Assembly (NCBI GenBank): GCA_011390885.1 | Contig: JAABRO010000001.1 | Span: 62,001-126,000, forward strand | From: Gemmatimonas sp. | GTDB lineage: Bacteria > Gemmatimonadota > Gemmatimonadetes > Gemmatimonadales > Gemmatimonadaceae | Length of the DNA: 64,000 nucleotides | Direction of reading: 5' to 3' | Shown here: one piece after another, positions 35,855-43,538 of the stretch | Position numbering within the stretch: position 1 is the stretch's first letter | Layout: each line of letters starts with the position of its first letter | Notes under the pieces: generated by a model | Told to the model about the DNA's origin: nothing | Seen by the model: only the letters and a program-made list of their open reading frames with translations | The model's database searches: none | Made by a program: the position numbers and the translations under genes

Positions 35855-36960
35855 CGGCCGGGCGACCGGCGTCGTCCGATCCGCGCAGCGTGCGGCTTGG
35901 CGCCCTGCGGGACGCGCTCGCCACCGCCGACCTCGACGCGCTGCTCGTTTCGAGTCTCGCGAGCATCCGCTGGCTCACCGGGTTTTCCGGGAGCAGCGGT
36001 CTCGTGGTCGCGACCGCGAAGGAGCTGGTGCTGCTCACCGACTTCCGCTACGCCACGCAGGTCGAGTCGGAAGTCGGGGGCGCGGCGCGCGTCGTGATCG
36101 TGTCGCAGAGCCTCTGGACGGCGCTCTGGGAGGTGCTGGGCGGCATGTCCACGGTGCAGCGCGTGGGCTTCGAGTCCATGCACCTGCTGCACCGCGACTT
36201 CCAGCGGCTGCTGGAGCAGGGTGGGCGCTGGCAGTGGCGTCCGACCACCGACGTGCTGGAGCTGCTGCGGGAGCGCAAGGACGCCACCGAAGTGGCGGCC
36301 ATCCGCCGCGCCATTGGGATGGCCGAGCAGGCGCTCGCGGTGGTGCTGGAGTCGCTGGCACCCGGACTGACCGAGACGCAGGTGGCCGGGCGACTCGAGG
36401 CGGCACTGCGGGATGCGGGCAGTGAAGGGTTTCCGTTTCCGTCCATCGTGGCGAGCGGCGAGCGGTCGGCGCTGCCGCACGCGCGGGCCGGCGACCGACG
36501 GCTGGCGGTCGGCGACTTGGTGCTGCTCGATTTCGGGGCCATCGCCGACGGGTATTGCTCCGACATCACGCGCACGGTCGTGCTGGGCCGCGCCTCGCCG
36601 GAACAGGTCGACGTGTACGAGATCGTCCGGGAGGCGAACGCCCGGGCCGCCGCCGCCGTGCGCCCCGGAATGCGGGGGATGGATGCCGATGCGGTCGCGC
36701 GAGAGTACATTGACGCGCGCGGCTTTGGCGAGGCATTCGGACACAGCCTCGGGCACGGGATCGGGCTCGAGGTGCACGAGGGCCCTCGCCTCGCCAGGAC
36801 CGCGGACGGTGTGCTGCCCCCAGGCGCCGTCGTGACCATTGAACCCGGGATCTACCGGCCGGGTTGGGGCGGCATTCGCATCGAGGACGACGTCCTTCTC
36901 ACGGAGGAGGGGTCGGTGGTCCTCAGCGGCTTCCGTCGCGACCTGCTGGAGATCGCGTAA
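35851..36960 (+). CDS. pepP: Xaa-Pro aminopeptidase (M24B)
   Basis: Dinuclear-metal peptidase that removes N-terminal residues preceding proline. It is 369 aa with a creatinase-like N-terminal domain and a pita-bread catalytic domain. Metal ligands by count are Asp227, Asp238, His302, Glu331 and Glu345, in LLDFGAIADGYCSDITRT, GHSLGHGIGLEVHE, TIEPGIY and IEDDVLL. The start overlaps aroQ (ATGA). In many bacteria aroQ, pepP, efp, accB and accC are neighbours; here efp is absent and only 70 nt separate pepP from accB. Confidence 0.94.
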   Translation: MTAGRPASSDPRSVRLGALRDALATADLDALLVSSLASIRWLTGFSGSSGLVVATAKELVLLTDFRYATQVESEVGGAARVVIVSQSLWTALWEVLGGMSTVQRVGFESMHLLHRDFQRLLEQGGRWQWRPTTDVLELLRERKDATEVAAIRRAIGMAEQALAVVLESLAPGLTETQVAGRLEAALRDAGSEGFPFPSIVASGERSALPHARAGDRRLAVGDLVLLDFGAIADGYCSDITRTVVLGRASPEQVDVYEIVREANARAAAAVRPGMRGMDADAVAREYIDARGFGEAFGHSLGHGIGLEVHEGPRLARTADGVLPPGAVVTIEPGIYRPGWGGIRIEDDVLLTEEGSVVLSGFRRDLLEIA

Positions 36961-37030
36961 CCGCTGGAGCGGTGCCGGCATGAAGGTGCCGTCGTCGCTC
37001 CGCCCGACCGCGTCGTCGAGACCGCCAGAC

Positions 37031-37537
37031 ATGATTGATCTTCGCTATGTGAAGAAACTCATCGAGATGCTCGATGCCTCCTCCGTGGACTCCATCGAGA
37101 TCTCCTCGGACAAGGGCATGAAGCTGCGCATCTCGAAGAGCCCGCAGCAGCGGGGCGCCACGGTGCAGATGGCCGCGCCGCTTGCCGCTCCGATGGCCGC
37201 CGCTCCGGCGGTGTTGCCTTCCGCCCCGGCGGCGCGTCCTGCCGACGAAGGGGGGCGTTCGGACGCACCGAAGGCCGAGGCACCGAAGGCCTCCCTGCTC
37301 GAGATCAAGTCGCCGATGGTGGGCACCTTCTACCAGTCGCCCGAGCCGACCGCCAAGCCGTATGTCTCGGTGGGCGACCGGATCGCGAAAGGGCAGATCG
37401 TCTGCATCATCGAAGCGATGAAGATCATGAACGAGCTCGAGTCCGAGGTCGACGGCGTGGTGCGCGAGTTGAACGTGCAGGACGCGCATCCGGTCGAGTA
37501 CGGACAGGTGCTCTTCCGCATCGACCCGAACGGCTGA
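37031..37537 (+). CDS. accB: Acetyl-CoA carboxylase biotin carboxyl carrier protein
   Basis: Carries biotin between the carboxylase and transcarboxylase sites in the first step of fatty acid synthesis. It is 168 aa: an N-terminal helical domain (YVKKLIEMLDASSVDSIEIS), an Ala/Pro-rich linker, and a C-terminal biotinyl domain with the canonical EAMKIMNE, biotinylated Lys131. SPMVGTFYQSPEP with the thumb-containing region is also present. ATG 37031 follows the 70-nt gap after pepP. pilT begins 10 nt after its stop, separating it from accC. Confidence 0.96.
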   Translation: MIDLRYVKKLIEMLDASSVDSIEISSDKGMKLRISKSPQQRGATVQMAAPLAAPMAAAPAVLPSAPAARPADEGGRSDAPKAEAPKASLLEIKSPMVGTFYQSPEPTAKPYVSVGDRIAKGQIVCIIEAMKIMNELESEVDGVVRELNVQDAHPVEYGQVLFRIDPNG

Positions 37538-37547
37538 GATCCTTCCC

Positions 37548-38714
37548 ATGACGATGGTCTCCGGCGCACAACCCCGCACTGCAGCGCCGGCTGGCCTCGA
37601 TCTGAAGGCGGCGCTTCAGCGCATGGTCACCGAGGGCGCGTCCGACCTGCATCTCAAGGTCGGGCGCCCACCCACGCTGCGCCTGCATGGCGACCTCGTC
37701 GCCCTCCCCATGCCGCCCCTGCGTCCCGAGGAACTGCGGACGCTTGCGGAGCACCTGCTGCCGCCCGCCCAGCTCCGCGAGTTCGTGGAGATGCGCGAGG
37801 CGGACTTCGCGATCAACGTGCCGGGCATCGGGCGTTTTCGCGTGAACGTGTACCAGCAGAAGGGCACGGTGGCCTTCGCCATGCGCGCCATCGCGCACGC
37901 GGCGAACTCCATCCGGGAGCTCAACCTGCCGCCGGTGCTCGAGCAGATCGCCCTCAAGCCGCGTGGCCTCGTGCTCGTCACCGGCGTCACCGGCTCGGGC
38001 AAGAGCACCGCGCTGGCCGCGATGGTGCACCACATCAACGAGCGACGGGCCGCGAACATCATCACGATCGAGGATCCGATCGAGTTCGTGCACCGCGACG
38101 TGAAGAGTCACATCAACCAGCGCGAAGTGGGGACCGACACGGCCACCTTCGCGCAGGCGCTGCGCCGCGTTCTGCGTCAGGACCCGGACGTGGTCATGAT
38201 CGGTGAGATTCGAGACCTCGAGACGCTCGACGTGGCCCTCAAGGCCGCCGGCACCGGTCACCTGGTGTTCTCCACGCTGCACACCACCGACGCGACGCTC
38301 ACGATCAACCGCATTCTCTCGTTCTACCCGCCGCACCAGCAGAACGAGGTGCGCTTCGCGCTGGCGAATGCGCTCGAGGCGATCGTCTCCCTGCGCCTCG
38401 TGCCGCGGGCCGACCACGCCGGCCGTGTGCCGGCGTGCGAGGTGCTCGTGAACACGGGCGCCGTGCGCGACCAGATCCGCGACCTCGAAGCCACGCTCAA
38501 CATCCCGGACCTGATCCGCGAAGGCAGCGTGGCGTACGGCATGCAGACGTTCGACCAGTCGCTCATGACCTGGTACAGCAAGGGCGTGATCTCGTACGAC
38601 AACGCGATGTTCTACGCGTCCAGCCCGGCCGAGTTCGCGCTCAAGACGCAGGGCGTCAGCGCCGCCAGCGACTCGGAGTTCGACGGCTTCCGTCCGGGCT
38701 CCGGCGCGGCCTGA
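37548..38714 (+). CDS. pilT: Twitching motility ATPase PilT
   Basis: Hexameric ATPase that retracts type IV pili. It is 388 aa. The N-terminal PAS-like domain includes GASDLHLKVGRPPTLRL. Walker A is GVTGSGKS at residues 146-153. The Asp box, Walker B (DPDVVMIGEIRDLETLDVAL) and His box (TGHLVFSTLHTTDA) are intact. The C-terminal retraction motif region reads NIPDLIREG, a variant of the usual AIRNLIRE. ATG 37548 lies 10 nt after accB. Location between accB and accC is unusual for a pilus gene; no other pilus gene occurs in the window. Confidence 0.94.
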   Translation: MTMVSGAQPRTAAPAGLDLKAALQRMVTEGASDLHLKVGRPPTLRLHGDLVALPMPPLRPEELRTLAEHLLPPAQLREFVEMREADFAINVPGIGRFRVNVYQQKGTVAFAMRAIAHAANSIRELNLPPVLEQIALKPRGLVLVTGVTGSGKSTALAAMVHHINERRAANIITIEDPIEFVHRDVKSHINQREVGTDTATFAQALRRVLRQDPDVVMIGEIRDLETLDVALKAAGTGHLVFSTLHTTDATLTINRILSFYPPHQQNEVRFALANALEAIVSLRLVPRADHAGRVPACEVLVNTGAVRDQIRDLEATLNIPDLIREGSVAYGMQTFDQSLMTWYSKGVISYDNAMFYASSPAEFALKTQGVSAASDSEFDGFRPGSGAA

Positions 38715-38913
38715 TCGGCCGTCGGCACCGCCGGCGGCCCGAGTGCCGCCTCGCGCGGATTGCCGTGCATGACTGGCGGGGAGGGGGGGCTTCTCGCCAC
38801 CATTCGGCGTGCTGCGCCACCGTCGGCCGATTCGCCGACGCCGTGCCTCGCGCGGCACGCAGCAGTCCCGGGCGGCGAGGGTCGCCCGGCGCGTCGGCCC
38901 CCTGCCCATCGCC

Positions 38914-40272
38914 ATGTTCAAAAAGGTCCTGATCGCCAACCGCGGTGAGATCGCCCTGCGTGTCATCCGGGCGTGCCGTGAGCTCGGCATTCAAACCGTC
39001 GCCGTGTATTCCGAGGCGGACCGCGAGTCCCTGCACGTGCGCTTCGCCGACGATGATGTCTGCATCGGCCCGCCGGCCAGCCGCGACTCCTACCTGCGCA
39101 TTCCGCGCCTGATCGCCGCGGCCGAGATCACAGGTGCGGACGCCATTCATCCCGGCTACGGCTTCCTCGCGGAGAACGCGGAGTTCGCCGAGACGTGTGC
39201 CGCCTCGGGGATCACGTTCATCGGACCGACGCCCGAGCAGATCCGGGTGATGGGTGACAAGGCGTCGGCCCGTCGCGCCATGGCCGAGGTCGGCGTGCCG
39301 ATCGTGCCGGGCACCCCTGGTCCCGTGGAAGACGTGGACGAAGCGCTCGGCTTCGCGCGCGAGATCGGATTCCCCGTGATCATCAAGGCGGCGGCCGGCG
39401 GCGGCGGCAAGGGCATGCGCGTGGCGCGTGATCCCGACGACTTCGCCCGCTCGTTCCAGCTCGCGCGCAGTGAGGCGCTCAGCGCCTTCGGCAACGGTGA
39501 TGTGTACGTGGAGAAGTTCCTGGAGCGCCCGCGGCACGTGGAGTTCCAGGTGCTCGGTGACTCGAAGGGCAAGGTCATCCACCTCGGCGAGCGCGACTGC
39601 TCCGTGCAGCGGCGCCACCAGAAGCTGATCGAGGAAGCGCCGTGCCCCGTCATGACGCCTGAACTGCGCGAGCGCATGGGCGAAGCCGCCGTGCGCGGGG
39701 CGCAGGCGATCAACTACGTGGGGGCGGGCACCGTCGAGATGCTGCTCGACACCGATGGCTCGTTCTACTTCATGGAGATGAACACGCGCATCCAGGTGGA
39801 GCATCCGGTCACCGAGATGCTCACGGGCGTGGACCTCGTGAAGGAGCAGATCCGCGCCGCGGCCGGCGAGCCGCTGACGGTGAGCGAGCTGCCGATCTTC
39901 CGTGGTCACGTGATCGAGTGCCGCGTGAACGCCGAAGATCCCGCCCGCAACTTTCAGCCGTCGCCGGGGCAGATTCACACGTTCCATCCGCCCGGCGGAC
40001 CGGGCGTGCGCGTGGACACGCACGTGTACGCCGGCTACAAGGTGCCGCCGTACTACGATTCGCTGCTGGCCAAGCTGATCGTGCAGGGGCGCGACCGCGC
40101 CGAGGCGATCCGCCGCATGCAGATCGCGCTCGAGAGCTTCGTCGTGGAAGGCGTGACGACCACGATTCCGTTCCTCGCGCGTGTGATGCAGCACCCCAAC
40201 TTCCTCGCCGGCGACGTGCACACGAAGTTCCTCGAGTTCGAGGGAGCGGACCTGCTCAAGGAGCCCACCTAG
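38914..40272 (+). CDS. accC: Acetyl-CoA carboxylase, biotin carboxylase subunit
   Basis: ATP-dependent carboxylation of biotin on AccB. It is 452 aa, standard. The N-terminal [20 protein letters not shown] is diagnostic. The ATP-grasp domain carries [13 protein letters not shown], and [14 protein letters not shown] holds the catalytic Arg/Glu region. ATG 38914 is chosen because homologous sequence begins exactly there. The 199 nt between pilT and accC hold GC-rich inverted repeats (for example GGGCG/CGCCC near 38868-38885) but no recognisable promoter or riboswitch. The stop overlaps comB (TAGTG, 40270-40274). Confidence 0.97.
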   Translation: MFKKVLIANRGEIALRVIRACRELGIQTVAVYSEADRESLHVRFADDDVCIGPPASRDSYLRIPRLIAAAEITGADAIHPGYGFLAENAEFAETCAASGITFIGPTPEQIRVMGDKASARRAMAEVGVPIVPGTPGPVEDVDEALGFAREIGFPVIIKAAAGGGGKGMRVARDPDDFARSFQLARSEALSAFGNGDVYVEKFLERPRHVEFQVLGDSKGKVIHLGERDCSVQRRHQKLIEEAPCPVMTPELRERMGEAAVRGAQAINYVGAGTVEMLLDTDGSFYFMEMNTRIQVEHPVTEMLTGVDLVKEQIRAAAGEPLTVSELPIFRGHVIECRVNAEDPARNFQPSPGQIHTFHPPGGPGVRVDTHVYAGYKVPPYYDSLLAKLIVQGRDRAEAIRRMQIALESFVVEGVTTTIPFLARVMQHPNFLAGDVHTKFLEFEGADLLKEPT

Positions 40273-41018
40273 TGCGACTGGACGTGCTGCTCGGCGAGTC
40301 GCTCCCGACACCCGCCGACGTAGCCGGTCGCGTGGTGGTGGTGATCGATGTGCTGCGCGCCTCCACGACCATGGTGGAGGCGCTGGCGAACGGAGCGCGG
40401 GCCGTGGTGCCTTTCGCGGAGGTCGACGACGTCGTGACGGCAGCGAAGCGGTACGGACGCAACGAGGTGTGCCTCGCCGGCGAGCGGCGCAGCCGGGTGA
40501 TTCCGGGCTTCGACGCCGGCAACTCGCCGCGTGAGATGACGGCCGAGCGCGTGGCTGGTCGCACGCTGCTCATGACGACGACCAACGGCACGGCGGCGCT
40601 GCTGGCGACGCATGGCGCCTGGCGCACGTACGTGGGCGCGTTCGTGAATCTCTCCGTGACGGCGGCGCGGGTGTCGGAGGCGCTGCGCGCCGGCCGTGAT
40701 GCCATGCTGGTGTGCGCGGGGCAGGATCGTCGGTTCGCCCTCGAGGACGCGGCGTGCGCCGGCGTGCTCGTCGCGCGCATCGCGAAGGGGGTGCGCGGCG
40801 CGGCCTTGGGCGACGCCGCGCGCATGGTGCGCCGCATGGCGCGCCGGTACTCGACCGACGTGCAGGCGCTGGCCACGGATGCCGCGCACGCGCGCACGCT
40901 CGCGGAAGCAGGCTTCGCGGACGACGTGGCGTTCTGCCTCGCGCATGATCGCACGTCCGTGCTCGCCACGTACGCCGACCGACAGGTGACCGGTGAGCGG
41001 ATCGACGCTGCGGCGTGA
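40272..41018 (+). CDS. comB: 2-phosphosulfolactate phosphatase ComB
   Basis: Mg-dependent phosphatase of the ComB family, known from coenzyme M/sulfolactate synthesis, where it removes phosphate from 2-phospho-3-sulfolactate. It is 248 aa. Family motifs VVVVIDVLRASTTMV near the N-terminus, EVCLAGERRSRVIPGFDAGNSP, and LLMTTTNGTAAL are all present. The GTG start at 40272 comes from the TAGTG overlap with accC. No comA or comC partner is in the window, so the physiological substrate is uncertain. Its 3' end overlaps ftsK by 26 nt. Confidence 0.88.
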   Translation: MRLDVLLGESLPTPADVAGRVVVVIDVLRASTTMVEALANGARAVVPFAEVDDVVTAAKRYGRNEVCLAGERRSRVIPGFDAGNSPREMTAERVAGRTLLMTTTNGTAALLATHGAWRTYVGAFVNLSVTAARVSEALRAGRDAMLVCAGQDRRFALEDAACAGVLVARIAKGVRGAALGDAARMVRRMARRYSTDVQALATDAAHARTLAEAGFADDVAFCLAHDRTSVLATYADRQVTGERIDAAA

Positions 41019-43350
41019 ACTGGCGAGCGTCGCGCTCGCGCTCTTCGCCGTCTTCCTCGTGGGGGCGCTCGCGTTCCAGCGACCGCCGGCGGGCGGAGCG
41101 TGCATGGATGCGACCGGCCTCTTCGGGCCGGTTGGCACCGGGGTGCGCTGCCTGTTCGTGGGCGCGGTCGGCGTGCCGGGGGCCCTGCTCGTCTCGCTGG
41201 CCTGCCTGCTTGTGGCGCTGCGACTCGTCGGACGCTTCGCCTCGACGACCTCGCTCTATGCCGCGCGTGCGTCACTGCTCGCGGTCGGCATCGTGCTGCT
41301 CGTGCCGGTCGCGATCGGGCTGGCGACCGGTGGGTCGCCCGAGTCGACCACAGCGTCCGGCCTCTGGGGCGCCTTCCTCTCGCACTACCTGCGGAAGTTC
41401 CTGGGCGCTGCCGGCGGTTGGATCGTGTGGCTGCTGGCCGCAAGCGCGCTGACCGTGCTCACGCTGCGATGGAATCCGTTGCGCGTGGTCATGGCGCCGT
41501 CGTTGCCGCGACGCGTGCGCGCGGGTGCGGAGGTCGCGCGCCAGACACTTGCCGAACGGCTCGCCCCCGAGCCGGAGGAGCTGCCGGCCATCGATCCCGC
41601 GCTCGCGCGCGACGTGCTGCGGGGCACGAAGGGGGCGGCCGAGAGCGACGCGATGGAGACACCGGGCGAGAGCGCCGGCGCTGGGCGCGGCGCACGCAAG
41701 TCGCGCAAGCCGCTCAAGGCCGACGCGGCGTCCGGCGACCTGTTCGCGGACGTGGCTGGCGGCGAGGCTGGCGCCGAGCCGGATGCGGCGGACGACGAGC
41801 TGCCGCCCACCACGCTGCTGGCCGCCCCGCCGGCGCGTCGTGAGGACGGCGGACGCGAGGCGCTCGATCAGGCCGGCGCCAAGCTCATGGCCACCCTGCG
41901 CACCTTCAAGGTGGACGGTGAACTCGTGGGGCGGACCACCGGCCCCACGGTCACGCAGTTCGAGATCGAGCCGGCGGCCGGCGTGAAGGTGCGGCAGATC
42001 GCCGCGCTCGCCGATGACCTCGCGCTGGCCATGCGTGCGCCGAGCATCCGGATCGTGGCGCCGATTCCGGGGCGCGGCGCCGTCGGCGTGGAGGTCCCGA
42101 ACCCGTCGCCCGAGATGGTGGCGCTGCGCGAGGTGGTGGAGTCGCGCGAGTTCCAGGGCGCACGCGCGGCGCTGCCGATCGCACTCGGCAAGGACCTGGA
42201 AGGGCGCCCCGTGGTCGCGGACCTCGCCAAGATGCCGCACCTGCTCATTGCCGGTGCGACGGGCAGCGGCAAGTCGGTGTGCGTGAACACCATCATCACC
42301 AGCCTCGTGTACCGCCACACGCCGCGCACGCTGCGGTTCCTCATGGTGGACCCGAAGATGGTGGAGCTCAGCGTGTACAACACGCTGCCGCACCTGCGGC
42401 ACAAGGTCATCACCGACAACCGCGATGCCGCCGCCGTGCTCAAGTGGGCGGTGCTGGAAATGCAGGAGCGCTACCGGCTGCTCGAGGCGAACGCCTGCCG
42501 CAACCTGCAGGAGTTCAACAAGCGCGCGCACGCGCACGCCGCGGGCGAGGGGCCGGCGCTCAAGACGCCGCGCTCGCCCGACGTGGCCTTCGAGGATCGC
42601 ACGTACACCGGTGGCGCGCTGCCGTACATCGTGGTCGTGATCGACGAAATGGCCGACCTCATGATGACGGTGCAGGGAGAGGTGGAGACGCCGATCGCGA
42701 TGCTCGCGCAGAAGGCGCGCGCCATTGGCATCCACCTGATCCTGGCCACGCAGCGACCGAGCGTGAACGTGATCACGGGGCTGATCAAGGCCAACTTCCC
42801 GTGTCGCATCGCCTTCCGCGTGGCGTCGCAGGTGGACAGCCGCACGATCATCGATGGCGCCGGCGCCGAGGCGCTGCTTGGCAACGGGGACATGCTGTTC
42901 ATCCCGCCCGGCCGGTCCGAGCCGTCACGACTGCAGGGCGCGTATCTCTCCAGTGAGGAAACGGAGCAGCTGCTCGGCTGGTACGTGGCGCAGCGCGAGC
43001 GCCGGCTGGCGGGGCATGACGCGGCCGAGCTGCCGGCTGCCGAACCGGACATTCTGGAAACCGTGCGGGCGCTCGACGCACGCGGCGACGAAGATGACGC
43101 CGACAGTGGACCGGAAGGGGATCGGGACAGCCGTTTCCGCGAAGCCGCGGAACTCGTGCTGCAGCAGCGGCAGGGATCGACCTCGCTGCTGCAGCGTCGC
43201 ATGAAGATCGGCTACGGCCGGGCGGCGCGAATCATCGACCAGCTCGAGGACGCCGGCATTCTGTCGCCTTCGGAGGGGGCGTCCAAGCCACGCGACGTGC
43301 TGATCGGTGCGCAGGATCTCGATCGCATCTGCGGTCGGCAGGGGGATTGA
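40993..43350 (+). CDS. ftsK: DNA translocase FtsK/SpoIIIE
   Basis: Septal DNA pump that clears and dimer-resolves chromosomes at division. It is 785 aa. The N-terminal ~165 residues hold four hydrophobic segments, followed by a short charged linker (about 170-285, far shorter than in E. coli). The motor domain follows with Walker A GATGSGKSVC near residue 421 and Walker B YIVVVIDEMADLMM. A C-terminal winged-helix gamma domain (about 710-785, QGSTSLLQRRMKIGYGRAARI) recognises KOPS-type sites. The start is GTG 40993, overlapping comB by 26 nt; no better start precedes the first hydrophobic segment. Confidence 0.95.
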   Translation: MSGSTLRRELASVALALFAVFLVGALAFQRPPAGGACMDATGLFGPVGTGVRCLFVGAVGVPGALLVSLACLLVALRLVGRFASTTSLYAARASLLAVGIVLLVPVAIGLATGGSPESTTASGLWGAFLSHYLRKFLGAAGGWIVWLLAASALTVLTLRWNPLRVVMAPSLPRRVRAGAEVARQTLAERLAPEPEELPAIDPALARDVLRGTKGAAESDAMETPGESAGAGRGARKSRKPLKADAASGDLFADVAGGEAGAEPDAADDELPPTTLLAAPPARREDGGREALDQAGAKLMATLRTFKVDGELVGRTTGPTVTQFEIEPAAGVKVRQIAALADDLALAMRAPSIRIVAPIPGRGAVGVEVPNPSPEMVALREVVESREFQGARAALPIALGKDLEGRPVVADLAKMPHLLIAGATGSGKSVCVNTIITSLVYRHTPRTLRFLMVDPKMVELSVYNTLPHLRHKVITDNRDAAAVLKWAVLEMQERYRLLEANACRNLQEFNKRAHAHAAGEGPALKTPRSPDVAFEDRTYTGGALPYIVVVIDEMADLMMTVQGEVETPIAMLAQKARAIGIHLILATQRPSVNVITGLIKANFPCRIAFRVASQVDSRTIIDGAGAEALLGNGDMLFIPPGRSEPSRLQGAYLSSEETEQLLGWYVAQRERRLAGHDAAELPAAEPDILETVRALDARGDEDDADSGPEGDRDSRFREAAELVLQQRQGSTSLLQRRMKIGYGRAARIIDQLEDAGILSPSEGASKPRDVLIGAQDLDRICGRQGD

Positions 43351-43452
43351 CGCGCCCACAGGGGAATGGGGGGTGGGGATATTGACGGCGCGCTGCACGA
43401 TCACGATTGTTTCGCATTCGCGACGAAGCGAACTCTGCGGTACCGTTGTCCG

Positions 43453-43530
43453 ATGCAGGTGGTGGTCGATGCCCGCTGGCCGCGTGACGGCTTCCGCGGC
43501 CGTGTCGACATGGTGACTTTCCTCCCTTGA
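43453..43530 (+). CDS. Candidate 25-codon leader ORF upstream of the TonB-dependent receptor
   Basis: ATG 43453 to TGA 43528-43530 encodes 25 residues (begins MQVVVDARWPRDG). TACCGTTGTCCG ends directly before the ATG, like the leaderless promoters elsewhere in this window. The stop codon abuts the GAGG ribosome binding site of the receptor gene, 8 nt before its ATG, an arrangement typical of leader peptides. An imperfect inverted repeat (43411-43420 with 43424-43432) lies upstream. No homology is known to me, so it may be chance. Confidence 0.25.
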   Translation: MQVVVDARWPRDGFRGRVDMVTFLP

Positions 43531-43538
43531 GGTGCGCG

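Noticed and set aside
38715-38913. Structured leader or riboswitch upstream of accC
   Set aside because: GC-rich inverted repeats occur, but no known riboswitch core could be recognised and there is no terminator T-tract.
43388-43412. TTGACG (43382) with GATTGT as the receptor promoter
   Set aside because: The -10 match is poor and lies within the inverted-repeat region; too weak to call on its own.
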